64,000 bases of DNA from DASYTH01 sp035762905 (GTDB taxonomy: Bacteria > Actinomycetota > Actinomycetes > Mycobacteriales > Pseudonocardiaceae), in the NCBI RefSeq assembly GCF_035762905.1, contig NZ_DASUCC010000051.1:1-64000 (forward strand), given 5' to 3'. Under the pieces are notes generated by a model. It did not search any database, was not told the origin of the DNA, and saw only the letters and a list, made by a program, of their open reading frames with translations. Position numbers and translations under genes: made by a program. Shown piece by piece: positions 51,295 to 60,786 of this stretch. Position 1 is the stretch's first letter. Every line of letters starts with the position of its first letter.

Positions 51295-54200
51295 TTGGGT
51301 CGTCGGGAAAGTCCGGTGGATCCGAGCACCGGGCCGGTACAGCGCTTCGCCTGGGAGCTGCGCCGGTTGCGGCGCGATCGGGGAGCCCCGACGTATCGCG
51401 CGATGGCCGGGCGGGTGGCGTATTCGGCGCCCGCGCTCTCCCAGGCGGCCGCCGGGGAGCGGCTGCCCTCGCTGCCGGTCGCGCTCGCCTACGTCCGGGC
51501 CTGCGGCGGCGACCCCGAGGAATGGACGCGCCGCTGGCACCGGGCCGCGCGCGAGTTGGCCGACCAACCGCCGTGCGCGGAGGCCGAGGAACGTGCGGAC
51601 CCGCCGTTTCCCGGTGCGGAGCCGTTCGGGACGGCGGACGCCGGCCGGTTCTTCGGGCGGGACCGGCTGGTCGCCGAACTCCTGGCGATGACCGGTCGGC
51701 ATCCGTTCGTCGTGCTGGCCGGTCCGTCGGGGTCGGGCCGGACATCGCTGCTGCGGGCCGGTCTCCGACCGCGACTATCCGGGCCGGTCCGGGAGCTCAC
51801 GCCCGGTGGGCACTGCCCGGTCGGCTGGTGCGGAACCCTGCTCGTGGACCGGCTCGAGGAGGTCTTCGGCCTGCGGGACACGGACCGCGCGGAGTTCCTC
51901 GCCTTCCTGCGGTACGCGCGGCGGCCGGACAGCGGGCTGCGGGTCGTGTTGGCGGTCCGCTCCGACTGGGCCGATCACCCGGACCTCGCCGAGCTGATCG
52001 ACGGGCCGCGCCTGGACATCGAGCCACCCGGCCCGGGCGAGCTGCGCGAGATGATCGTGAAGCCGGCCACCGCCGAGGGTCTGATCGTCGAGCGGGCGCT
52101 CACCGCCACGCTGATCGGCGAACTGACCGATCAGCCGGGCGGGCTGGCGCTGCTCTCCCGGGTACTGCGGGAGACCTGGCGGCGCCGCCGTGGGCGGTCG
52201 CTGACCGTGGCCGGTTACCGTGCCGCGGGCGGAATCTCCGGCATTCTGGCCAGCGCTGCCGAGGATCTCTACGTTCGGCTCGACCCGGACGCCGCGGCGA
52301 CCGCGCGGTGCCTGCTGCAACGCCTGATCACGCCGGGCGATGGCACCGAGGACGCCGGGCGGGTGGCCGGGTGCCACGAGCTGGCGGACATCCCGCCGGC
52401 CGTGGTCGATCGGTTGGCCGCCGCCCGCCTGATCACCGTGACCGGCGACACGGTGCGGCTGAGCCACTCGGCGCTGGTCACCGGCTGGCCGCGGCTGCGC
52501 GGCTGGCTCGAGCAAGACCGGGACCGGCTGCGGTTCCTGCGCGAGCTGACCGACGCCACCGAGGAATGGGAGCGGGTCGGGCGTGATTCCGGCGCGTTGC
52601 TCCGGGGCATCCGGCTGGCCCGGGCGCGGACCTGGATGTCGCACGGCACCGGGCGCGGCGAGCTGACCCCGGCGGAGCGCGCGTTCGTCCGGCACAGCAT
52701 CGAGGCCGACGACCGGGAGTCCGCGCTGCACCGGCAACGGGTCCGGCGGGCGCGCGGTTTGGCCGTCGCCACGACGGTTCTGCTCATCTGCGCGGTCGCC
52801 GGGGTGGCCATCGCGGTCCGTGAACAGAGCCATGCCAGCGACAAGAGCCGGCTCGCACTGTCCAGGCAGCTCGCCGCGCAGGCGCAGACGGCGGCCACCG
52901 GCGACGTCGCCGAGGCCGCCAGGTACGCCATCGACGCCATGCACGCCTACCCGTCGGCCGAGGCCCGCAGCGCCCTGCTCACCTTGGCCGGCCGGCCCAA
53001 CTACCACGCCCAGCTCGCCATCCCGTTCGGTCGGCTGACCGAGCTCGCGGTCAGCCCGCAGGGCGACCTGCTGGTGGCCCGCGACCCGGAGCGCGGTCTG
53101 CTGCTCTGGGATCCTCGGACCCTCGCCGCGCGCGGCTCGCTGCCGGACAGCCCCGCGGACGCCAAGGGATCCGTGCCCGGCCAACCCGGGATTTCGTTCA
53201 GCGGCAACGGAAAGCTACTGGCCATCGGCTCGGCCGCCGGCCGGGTGGTGGTCTGGGACGTGGGCACGAGAACCCCAACGGCGCGGCTCGTCCCGCACCC
53301 GCCCGGCGCCACCGCGGTCGCGCTCAGCCCGGCCGGCGACCTGCTCGCCACCAGCGGCGAGGACGGCCGGCTCCGGCTGTGGGAGCCGACCGGCGGCACC
53401 GAACGCGGCACCCTGCCCGGCACCGACTGGACACCGGCGTCGCTTCGGTTCAGCCCGGACGGGCGATTGCTGGTCGCCAGCGAGCGCGATGGCTCACTGG
53501 TGCTGTGGAACGTGCCGGCCGGGCGAGCGGCCGGGCGGTTGACCCCGGTCCATGGCGCCCTGCCCGGGGCGGTGTTCTCGCCGGACAGCCGGCTTCTGGC
53601 GGCCGCCGACGGCGCGACCGTCGTGCTGTGGGACACCACGACGTTCCAGCCGGTGCGTACGTTCACGACCACCGGGTCGCAGCTCGCGTTCGTCCCCGGC
53701 CGGCCCACCGTGGTCGCGGTCGGCCGGGACACCGAGCTGGTGTTGTGGGACATCGAGGACGAGCAACCCCTCGGCACGCTCTCGGCCGGCGTCCCGAACA
53801 CCGTGCACGGCCTTGCGGCGAGTCCGGACGGGCGCACCCTCCTGGCCGCCACCGACTCCGCGATCCTTGCCTGGCAACGGGACTGGCTGCCATTGCTCGG
53901 CCACACCGGCCCGGTGGCGGACGTCGCGGTGGACCGCCGTCAGGGTCGGCCGGTCTCCACCGGGACCGACCGGCTGCTGCGCCGCTGGAACCCGCGCGGC
54001 GAGTCGGTCGCCTCACCACGGCCGGAACCGTTGGCACAGCAGGTACTCAGCCGCGACGGAACCCGGCTCGCCACCGCCGGCAGCGCCGGAACGGTCGCGG
54101 TGTGGGACACCGAGCGCACCGCCGAGCCGGTCGCCACCGTGCCCGGGCGGTATCTGGCCATCGCGCTGAGCACGGACGGGCGGCTGCTGGCCGTCGCCGA

Positions 54201-54813
54201 CGACAACGAGACCACCGTCTGGGACGTCACGACGGTGCGGCCGGTGCGGCGCATCGCGCTCCCGGTCAAGGCGCTCAGCCTGGCATTCAGCCCGGACGGC
54301 CGGCACCTCCTGGCGGGCTATCTCGACGTGACGGCCTGGGACACCGGCAGCTGGACGGTTTCCGCGCGGTACTCCGGTTTCGGCACGCCCGCGCTCGGCG
54401 TCGCGGCCGGCCCGGACGCCCGGCGGGTGGCCGCGATCGGGGCCGACGGCATGGTGGCCATCTGGGACGGCGCCGACCCGGGCGAACCGGTGCGGCTGCG
54501 CGGGCTCAACGGACAGGTCCGCGCGGTCGCGTTCAGCCGGGACGGGCGGCTGCTGGCCGCGGGTGGCGAAGACCGCGTGGTCGCCGTGTGGGAGGCGAAC
54601 TCGGCCGAGCCCTGGGCAAGCCTGACCGGCCACCGCGGCCGGATCAACGCCCTGGCCTGGTCGGCCGACGGCAGCACGCTGCTCTCCGCCAGCGCGGACC
54701 ACACCATCACCCCCTGGCCGGTGCACCCCCCGGCCGCCACCGCCCGCCTCTGCCACGCGCTGCGCACCGGCTTCCCCCCGGATCCGCTCCCGGCGAGTTG
54801 CACGGGCACCTGA
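51295..54813 (+). CDS. HTH-nSTAND-TM-WD40 signalling protein
   Basis: The product is 1172 residues. An XRE-like HTH (YRAMAGRVAYSAPALSQAAAGERLPS, about 30-60) is followed by an nSTAND NTPase with Walker A GPSGSGRTSLLRAG at about 143. A membrane helix lies near 487-510 (RGLAVATTVLLICAVAGVAIA), and about a dozen WD40 blades run to the C-terminus (FSPDGRLLVASERDGSLVLWN and similar). TTG 51295 is the best start, with GGAGAGGGG six bases upstream; GTG 51319 is possible. Such STAND proteins are switch ATPases that assemble on ligand binding; many actinomycetes have dozens. No effector domain is attached. Confidence 0.92.
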   Translation: MGRRESPVDPSTGPVQRFAWELRRLRRDRGAPTYRAMAGRVAYSAPALSQAAAGERLPSLPVALAYVRACGGDPEEWTRRWHRAARELADQPPCAEAEERADPPFPGAEPFGTADAGRFFGRDRLVAELLAMTGRHPFVVLAGPSGSGRTSLLRAGLRPRLSGPVRELTPGGHCPVGWCGTLLVDRLEEVFGLRDTDRAEFLAFLRYARRPDSGLRVVLAVRSDWADHPDLAELIDGPRLDIEPPGPGELREMIVKPATAEGLIVERALTATLIGELTDQPGGLALLSRVLRETWRRRRGRSLTVAGYRAAGGISGILASAAEDLYVRLDPDAAATARCLLQRLITPGDGTEDAGRVAGCHELADIPPAVVDRLAAARLITVTGDTVRLSHSALVTGWPRLRGWLEQDRDRLRFLRELTDATEEWERVGRDSGALLRGIRLARARTWMSHGTGRGELTPAERAFVRHSIEADDRESALHRQRVRRARGLAVATTVLLICAVAGVAIAVREQSHASDKSRLALSRQLAAQAQTAATGDVAEAARYAIDAMHAYPSAEARSALLTLAGRPNYHAQLAIPFGRLTELAVSPQGDLLVARDPERGLLLWDPRTLAARGSLPDSPADAKGSVPGQPGISFSGNGKLLAIGSAAGRVVVWDVGTRTPTARLVPHPPGATAVALSPAGDLLATSGEDGRLRLWEPTGGTERGTLPGTDWTPASLRFSPDGRLLVASERDGSLVLWNVPAGRAAGRLTPVHGALPGAVFSPDSRLLAAADGATVVLWDTTTFQPVRTFTTTGSQLAFVPGRPTVVAVGRDTELVLWDIEDEQPLGTLSAGVPNTVHGLAASPDGRTLLAATDSAILAWQRDWLPLLGHTGPVADVAVDRRQGRPVSTGTDRLLRRWNPRGESVASPRPEPLAQQVLSRDGTRLATAGSAGTVAVWDTERTAEPVATVPGRYLAIALSTDGRLLAVADDNETTVWDVTTVRPVRRIALPVKALSLAFSPDGRHLLAGYLDVTAWDTGSWTVSARYSGFGTPALGVAAGPDARRVAAIGADGMVAIWDGADPGEPVRLRGLNGQVRAVAFSRDGRLLAAGGEDRVVAVWEANSAEPWASLTGHRGRINALAWSADGSTLLSASADHTITPWPVHPPAATARLCHALRTGFPPDPLPASCTGT

Positions 54814-54825
54814 AGTGGGACCCGG

Positions 54826-55989
54826 TCACTCCTCACAGAAGGGCTGCCAGAGTTCGTCGTCCAGTGCGCCGGCCACCAGGGGCGAGGAGTTCCGCAGGCC
54901 GGTCAGGTAGGCGTGGTTGTGCCGCCGAACCTGCCGGTCGTGTCCACTGAGGACACTGTGCTCGGAAAGATCGAGCAGCCACAGCGGGCGCAGCGTGGCG
55001 CCGCGGCCGGCCTTGGCCTCCGGAGTCTCGATCCCGGCGTGCAGCCAGCGTATTCCCGGCAACCGCGCGGGCAGGTAGTAGGTCAGGTTGAAGTACTCCG
55101 CCGCGCCGCTGAGGTTCTCGTAGTCGAAGCCGACCGCGCGGAGGTACACGGTGTCCTGCCACCGGTAGTACAGGCACAGGCCAAGCGCCGCCCCGTCCTC
55201 CTTGCCGCACAACAACACCTCGGCCCGGTCACCGGCCAGCTCGCCCTGCCGCCGGAAGGATCGGGACAGCGCGTCGACGTCGACGTGGCGGCCGTAGCGG
55301 GCCTCGGTGCGGGCCATCAGCCTGGCCACGTCCCGGTGTGCCTCGTGCAGCGTCCGGTGCCAGACCCGGTAGCCGGCCCGGGCGAACCGGCGTACCTCAC
55401 TGCGAACCCGGCGGGCCCGGTGCCGGGATCCCAGTGAGTCCAACCAGGACTCCCAGCCGCCCGGCGGAATCTCGATCCAGGCATCGGTGGACAGGGCGAC
55501 CGGCATGGTGTCCACACCGGCCTCGCGCAGCAACCGGACGTCCGGCGTGGTGAGGAACATGGCGATGCGCGCGGCCGGCGCCGAGCCGTTCACCCGCTCC
55601 GGCTCGCGCATCGAGCGCACCGCATCGAGAATGCCCCGCGCCGCCTGCGCCCGGCTCGCCCCCGGCGTGCTGAGCACATGGGTGAGATAGCCCCGGCGCT
55701 GGCCGATCAGGATGCCCCGGGGCGGCGGCACCGGCAGGCCCCGGCGGGCCAGCTGGTCCTGCCAGCGGCAGTGCGGGTTCGGCTCGTCGCGCACCGCCGC
55801 GACCGGCACCGCCGCGCGGCCGCCACCGGGCAGATCGACGTGCAGTCCCCCCGGCACGGCGCCCGGCGCGAGCGCGCACAGCCGCGACCACAGCGCCGAG
55901 GAGTAGAACCTCGGCCCGGCAAGCTCGTTCCAGTCCTGATCGGACAGACCGCCGAGCGGATCGGCGAAACACGGCGACGGGATGGTCAT
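54826..55989 (-). CDS. GNAT/FemAB-like acyltransferase (BioF2-type)
   Basis: The product is 387 residues. The C-terminal half (SRHRARRVRSEVRRFARAGYRV, then GAALGLCLYYRWQDTVYLRAVGFDYE) fits the BioF2-like GNAT domain (PF13480), with a degenerate N-terminal GNAT half, as in Fem-type aminoacyltransferases. The acceptor is unknown. ATG 55989 overlaps the stop of the molybdenum-subunit gene (ATGA). It is the last gene of a six-gene operon with the methyltransferase and MFS exporter, so it could modify the product or the cell envelope. Confidence 0.82.
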   Translation of the reverse strand: MTIPSPCFADPLGGLSDQDWNELAGPRFYSSALWSRLCALAPGAVPGGLHVDLPGGGRAAVPVAAVRDEPNPHCRWQDQLARRGLPVPPPRGILIGQRRGYLTHVLSTPGASRAQAARGILDAVRSMREPERVNGSAPAARIAMFLTTPDVRLLREAGVDTMPVALSTDAWIEIPPGGWESWLDSLGSRHRARRVRSEVRRFARAGYRVWHRTLHEAHRDVARLMARTEARYGRHVDVDALSRSFRRQGELAGDRAEVLLCGKEDGAALGLCLYYRWQDTVYLRAVGFDYENLSGAAEYFNLTYYLPARLPGIRWLHAGIETPEAKAGRGATLRPLWLLDLSEHSVLSGHDRQVRRHNHAYLTGLRNSSPLVAGALDDELWQPFCEE

Positions 55990-58172
55990 GGGTGGTCCTC
56001 GGGGTCGACCAGGTGCTCCGGTCTGATCGGGACGCGCCGCACCGGGCGGCCGGTGGCGGCGCGCACCGCGGCCGCGATCGCCGCGGTCGACGAGATCGCC
56101 GGCAGCTCGCCGATGCCGCGCAACCCGTACGGCGCGGCCGGGTCCGGCAACTCCAGGATCTCCGCCCGCAGTCGCGGGACGTCCATCGTGGTGGGCAGCT
56201 GGTAGGTCGCGAAGCTCGGGTTGGCCACCGTGCCGTCAACGAGCACGAGTTCCTCGGTGAGCGCGAGCCCGAGGCCCTGCGCGGCACCGCCCTGGAGCTG
56301 ACCGGCGAGCGCCAGCGGGTTCATCGCCCGGCCGACGTCCTGGGCCGTGGCCAACTCCACCACGGTGATCAGGCCGAGTTCGACGTCGACGTCCACCACC
56401 GCGCGGTGTGCGGCGAAACCGAACTGCATCGCGGAGTTGCCCTGCCCGTGCACGGGGTCGAGCGGGACCGTGGGCGGGTGGTGGAACTCGGCGGTGCGCT
56501 CGATCACGCGGTCGCCGAGGACGGTGGCCAGCGTGCCGTCGCACCGGGCGGTGTTCGACCCGGCCAGCTCGCGCACCGCGTCGCGCACCGCGCGGCAGGC
56601 CGCCCGGACCGCGCCGCCGGTGACGTAGGTCTGCCGGGAGGCCGACGTCGGTCCGGCCGTGCCGAACCGGGTGTCCGCCTGCTCGATCCGCACGTCGGTC
56701 ACCCCCAGCTCGGAGACCACGATCTGCCGCTGGACGCCGAGCACACCCTGACCCACCTCGACCGCGGCGCAGGTCACCTCGGCCACCGGCCGGCCGTCCA
56801 CCACCCGCAGTCGCACCCGCGCGGTCGAGTAGTCGTCGAAACCCTCGGAGAAGGCGATGTTCTTCAGACCGGCCGCGTAGCCGATCCCGCGGGCCAGGAC
56901 CGCGCCGGAGTCCGCCGGCGGATCCGCGGGCGCCGGGAGCGCCTTGAGCCGGCCGAGCAACTCGGCGACCGGGGCCGGCCCGGTCAGGACCTGTCCGGTC
57001 GGCAGGCTCGCACCGGTGCGCAGGGCGTTGCGGACCCGGATCTCGACCGGGTCGAGACCGGTGGCGACGGCCAGCCGGTCCATCTGGCTCTCATAGGCGA
57101 AACAGGGCTGCACGGTGCCGAACCCGCGCATCGCGCCGGCCGGCGGATTGTTGGTGTAGGCGACCGAGGCGTCGATCCAGGCGTGCGGAACGTCGTACGG
57201 ACCGGCGGCGTGGGTGGCCGCGTTGCCGGCGATCGCGGGCGAACTGGACGCGTAGGCACCGCCGTCCAGCACGATCTCGGCGCGGACGTAGACCAGCCGT
57301 CCGCTCGCCGTGCACCCGTGCTCGTAGCGCAGCACGGCGGGATGACGGTGCACGTGCGCGAGGAAGGACTCGGCGCGCGGGTACCACATCAGCACCGGCC
57401 GGCGCAGCCGCAGCGCGAGCAGGCAGGCCGGCACATGCACGGAAAGGTCCTCGCGGCCGCCGAACGCGCCACCGACCCCGGCGGGTTTGACCACCACCCG
57501 GTCGGCGGGCAACCCGAGCGACGCGGCCAGTTGCTCCTGGTCGAGGTGCAACCACTGGGTGGCCACCCGCAGCTCCACCCCGCCGGCTTCGGTGGGCAGC
57601 GCCAGGCCCGCCTCCGGGCCGAGGAAGGCCGGGTCCTGCATGCCGACCGTGTACTCGCCCCGGACCACCACGTCGGCCGGCGGCAGCCCGCCCTGCTGCG
57701 CCGCGCCGCGCCGGATCCGCTTGCTGGACAACAGGTTGCCGCCGGAGTGGACGGCGGGCGAGTCGGGTCGCAGTGCGGCGACCGGGTCGGTCACGGGCGG
57801 CAGGACCGAATAGCCGACCGCGACCCGGTCGGCGGCCAGCCGGGCGGTGTCCGGGTCGGTGGCCGCCACCACCGCCACCGGTTCGCCGTGGTGCCGCACG
57901 ACGTCCATGGCCAGCACCGGCTGGTCGACCTTCATCTGGCCGAAGAGCTTGCGCCCGGGGATGTCCGCGGCGGTGATGACGTCCAGGACGCCGGGCAGCC
58001 GCCGGGCCGCGGTGCTGTCGATCGAGTCGATCCGCGCGTGGGCGTGCGGACTGCGCACGGTCGCCGCCCACACCGCGTCCGCGCTTCCGAGATCGGAGGC
58101 GTACCGGAACTCGCCGAGCACCTTGGCCAGGTGGTCCGGCTGGGCCGCGGCCGCGCCGATGCCGGCGCTCAC
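55986..58172 (-). CDS. Molybdenum hydroxylase large subunit (xanthine dehydrogenase family)
   Basis: The product is 728 residues, normal for this subunit. It binds molybdopterin (VGGAFGGREDL, AMRGFGTVQPCFAYESQMD, GQGVLGVQRQIV) and has the active-site Glu in RGIGELPAISSTAAI near the C-terminus. These enzymes insert oxygen from water into N-heterocycles such as purines or into aldehydes. GTG 58172 overlaps the small-subunit stop. Its operon faces the GCH II gene, so a pteridine- or purine-like intermediate is an attractive substrate, but this is inference. Confidence 0.93.
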   Translation of the reverse strand: MSAGIGAAAAQPDHLAKVLGEFRYASDLGSADAVWAATVRSPHAHARIDSIDSTAARRLPGVLDVITAADIPGRKLFGQMKVDQPVLAMDVVRHHGEPVAVVAATDPDTARLAADRVAVGYSVLPPVTDPVAALRPDSPAVHSGGNLLSSKRIRRGAAQQGGLPPADVVVRGEYTVGMQDPAFLGPEAGLALPTEAGGVELRVATQWLHLDQEQLAASLGLPADRVVVKPAGVGGAFGGREDLSVHVPACLLALRLRRPVLMWYPRAESFLAHVHRHPAVLRYEHGCTASGRLVYVRAEIVLDGGAYASSSPAIAGNAATHAAGPYDVPHAWIDASVAYTNNPPAGAMRGFGTVQPCFAYESQMDRLAVATGLDPVEIRVRNALRTGASLPTGQVLTGPAPVAELLGRLKALPAPADPPADSGAVLARGIGYAAGLKNIAFSEGFDDYSTARVRLRVVDGRPVAEVTCAAVEVGQGVLGVQRQIVVSELGVTDVRIEQADTRFGTAGPTSASRQTYVTGGAVRAACRAVRDAVRELAGSNTARCDGTLATVLGDRVIERTAEFHHPPTVPLDPVHGQGNSAMQFGFAAHRAVVDVDVELGLITVVELATAQDVGRAMNPLALAGQLQGGAAQGLGLALTEELVLVDGTVANPSFATYQLPTTMDVPRLRAEILELPDPAAPYGLRGIGELPAISSTAAIAAAVRAATGRPVRRVPIRPEHLVDPEDHP

Positions 58173-58636
58173 CGGGCACCGGCTTCGCGTTCGGCGGCGA
58201 GCCGCACGGCGTCCAGGATGTGCTGGTATCCCGTGCACCGACAGAGGTTTCCGGCCAGCTCGCGGCGCGCCTGCGCCTCGGTCGGGTCGGGCGTGCGGCG
58301 CAGCAGGTCACTCACCGCCAGCACCATGCCCGGCGTGCAGAACCCGCACTGCACGGCGCCGGCGTCGAGAAACGCCTGCTGCACGGTGTTCGGCCGGTCC
58401 CCGTCGGCCAGACCCTCCACAGTGGTCACCTCCCGGCCGTCGGCCTGTGCGGCGAGGACCAGGCAGGCGTTGACCAGCTCACCGTCGAGCAGCACCGTGC
58501 AGGAGCCGCATTCGCCTTCCGCACAGGCATTCTTGGTACCGAGCAGCCGCCAGTGGTCGCGGAGCAGGACGAGCAGGCTCACCGAGTCGCACTCGTCCTG
58601 GTACAGCTTGCCGTTCACGGTCACGCCGATGGTCAT
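58169..58636 (-). CDS. Molybdenum hydroxylase 2Fe-2S subunit
   Basis: The product is 155 residues with two iron-sulfur sites: CAEGECGSCTVLLDG (plant-type, with NAC downstream) and CGFCTPGM with CRCTGYQHI (second cluster). It passes electrons from the molybdenum centre to FAD. ATG 58636 overlaps the FAD-subunit stop by four bases. Confidence 0.95.
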   Translation of the reverse strand: MTIGVTVNGKLYQDECDSVSLLVLLRDHWRLLGTKNACAEGECGSCTVLLDGELVNACLVLAAQADGREVTTVEGLADGDRPNTVQQAFLDAGAVQCGFCTPGMVLAVSDLLRRTPDPTEAQARRELAGNLCRCTGYQHILDAVRLAAEREAGAR

Positions 58637-59496
58637 CGCGGCCCCTCCCCGCATCGTCGCCGCCACACCGCGCGAAGACCGCGCCGGGCCAGCACCGCGA
58701 CCGCGTGCCGCCGGTAGCCGGCCGTGGCATGGAGATCGGTGACCGGTTCGGCGGCCGCGGCGACCAGCCGGCCGAACTCGTCGACCAGGTCGTCGTCGAG
58801 CCGCGCCGCCCCGGCCGGCTCGGCGCCGAGGAACTCCTCCGCCGCCGTCGCCCGGACCGGAACCGGGCCGTACCCACCGAGCGCGACGGACACCCGGCCG
58901 CCGGCCAGGACGATCGCACAGGAGCAGATGCTCTTCGTCATACCGCGCCGAATCCCGGCCCGGACGAACCACTGGGGTCCGGTGGCGACCGGAACCCGGA
59001 TCGCGGCGATGAGCTCGTCGCGGTCGCGCGCGGTGCGCCCGGGCGAGCGGTAGAACCGTTCGGTCGGCACCCGCCGGGTTCCGCGGACCGAGACGAGCTC
59101 GACCGACGCCCCGGCCGCGAGCAACATGGGATGCGGGTCCGCGGCCGGTGCGGCGGTACCGAGACTGCCACCGAGCGTGCCGCGGTTGCGCACCTGCCGG
59201 GAACCGACGAGCCGCGCGACCGACGCCAGTCCGGGCAGCGGATCACCGAGCCGTTCGGCGATCTCGGTGTACGGAAGGCCGGCGCCGATGCGCACGACGT
59301 TCCCGTCGGTGCGCCGGGCGCGCAGCTCCGGGATCAGGCTGAGATCGAGCAGGGTGGCCGGCCGCAGCCGGCCGGAACCCAACGCCACCAGCACATCGGT
59401 ACCGCCCATGACCGGCGTGACCGGGTGCTCGGCGTGCCACCGCAATGCGGTCGGCAGGTCGGTGGGCCGCAGAACGCGCATGCCGGCCACCGTCAC
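58633..59496 (-). CDS. Molybdenum hydroxylase FAD-binding subunit
   Basis: The product is 287 residues. MGGTDVLVAL and GGSLGTAAPAADPHPML are the FAD-binding loops of the CoxM/XdhB type. GTG 59496 overlaps the MFS stop (GTGA); ATG 59481 is the alternative. The three subunits are in the order M-S-L with four-base overlaps, so they are made in fixed ratio. No maturation gene (XdhC or MobA type) is visible here. Confidence 0.93.
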   Translation of the reverse strand: MTVAGMRVLRPTDLPTALRWHAEHPVTPVMGGTDVLVALGSGRLRPATLLDLSLIPELRARRTDGNVVRIGAGLPYTEIAERLGDPLPGLASVARLVGSRQVRNRGTLGGSLGTAAPAADPHPMLLAAGASVELVSVRGTRRVPTERFYRSPGRTARDRDELIAAIRVPVATGPQWFVRAGIRRGMTKSICSCAIVLAGGRVSVALGGYGPVPVRATAAEEFLGAEPAGAARLDDDLVDEFGRLVAAAAEPVTDLHATAGYRRHAVAVLARRGLRAVWRRRCGEGPR

Positions 59497-60752
59497 CGGG
59501 CCGCCGCGGGGCGGCTGAGCCGGTCGAGGTCGGCCGGCAGCAGCACCGCGCTGAGCACCCAGCCAAGGTTGAGCAGGCAGATACCGATGACGAGCGCGGT
59601 GCGCAGGCCGAACCACTCCCCCGCGAGCCCGCCGAGGGCGGCTCCGATCGGGATGGCGCCGAAGGCGGCGAACCGGTACGTGGCGGTCACCCGGCCGAGC
59701 AGGTTGTTCGGCGTGATGACCTGCCGGGTGGACACCACGAAGACGTTGGCCAGGGTGTGTCCGAAGCTGTAGCCGAAGAAGGCCAGCACCGACACGGCGA
59801 CCGCCAGCCACGTCGCCCCGGAGACCAGCGGGATGGCCAGCAGCAGCACGGAACCGGCGGCGACGCCGGTGATGATGGTGCGCCGGTTGCCGAGCCGGTC
59901 GCCCACCGCACGCGCGACCATCGAGCCCACGATCGCGCCGAGACCGCTGACCGCCATGACGATCCCGAACAGCCCCGAGCTGAAACCGAAGTCCGACAGG
60001 GCGAACAGCAGCCAGAGGGTGAGCACCATCTGGTCGAACAGGTTGATCCAGGTGCCCTGCAGGGTGAGCACCCGCAGCACCGGGGAGCGCGCGATGAACG
60101 CCATGCCCTCCCTGATGAGCGAGAACGTGCCGCGCTTGTCCGGCAACGGGTCGAGCGTCTCCCGGGTGCGAATGGCGAGCACACAGCAGCCGGCGGCGGC
60201 GTAGCACAGCAGGAAGAACACCACGGCGCGGGTGCCGCCGAGCACGCCGGTGAGGATGCCGCCGAGCCCCGGCGCCGCGACCTGGACCATGGCGTAGGTC
60301 ATCTGTGCCCGGCTGTTCGCCGTCACGAGTTGGGGCTGCGACACCAGCGCCGGAAGGTAGGCCTGGGTGGACACTCCGTTGATCGCGTTGAACATGCCGA
60401 TCACGAACGCGGCGGCGTAGAACAGCCCGAGCATGGGGTTCCCGGCCGCCAGCAGCGCGGCGACCGCGAGCAGGGTCGCCATGCTGCCGAAGTGGACGAG
60501 CAGCAGGCTCGGCCGGCGCGGCCGGCGGTCCAGCCACACCCCGGCCAGCAGTGGGACGATCAGCGCCGGCGCGAACTGGGCGGCGTTGAGGTAACCGACC
60601 TCACTCGGCGATGCGTCGAGGGTGAGCACCGCGAGCAGCGGGAAGACCAGCGAGATTCCGCGGGCGCCGATCTCGCTGAACGTCAGCCCGAACCAGAACT
60701 TCGCGAAGTCGCCGTTGATCAGGAACGGGGTGGCACGGTTGCGCACTGGCAC
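59493..60752 (-). CDS. MFS transporter (DHA3-type exporter)
   Basis: The product is 419 residues with 12 predicted helices. FAKFWFGLTFSEIGARGISL at the N-terminus and PLLAGVWLDRRPRRPSLL in the first cytoplasmic loop are typical of MFS_3/DHA3 exporters such as the enterobactin exporter. GTG 60752 lies 34 bases after the methyltransferase gene. It may export the final product and give self-resistance. Confidence 0.92.
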   Translation of the reverse strand: MPVRNRATPFLINGDFAKFWFGLTFSEIGARGISLVFPLLAVLTLDASPSEVGYLNAAQFAPALIVPLLAGVWLDRRPRRPSLLLVHFGSMATLLAVAALLAAGNPMLGLFYAAAFVIGMFNAINGVSTQAYLPALVSQPQLVTANSRAQMTYAMVQVAAPGLGGILTGVLGGTRAVVFFLLCYAAAGCCVLAIRTRETLDPLPDKRGTFSLIREGMAFIARSPVLRVLTLQGTWINLFDQMVLTLWLLFALSDFGFSSGLFGIVMAVSGLGAIVGSMVARAVGDRLGNRRTIITGVAAGSVLLLAIPLVSGATWLAVAVSVLAFFGYSFGHTLANVFVVSTRQVITPNNLLGRVTATYRFAAFGAIPIGAALGGLAGEWFGLRTALVIGICLLNLGWVLSAVLLPADLDRLSRPAAAR

Positions 60753-60786
60753 CTCACTTCGCCGGTCTCCGGTCGGCGGCCCACTC

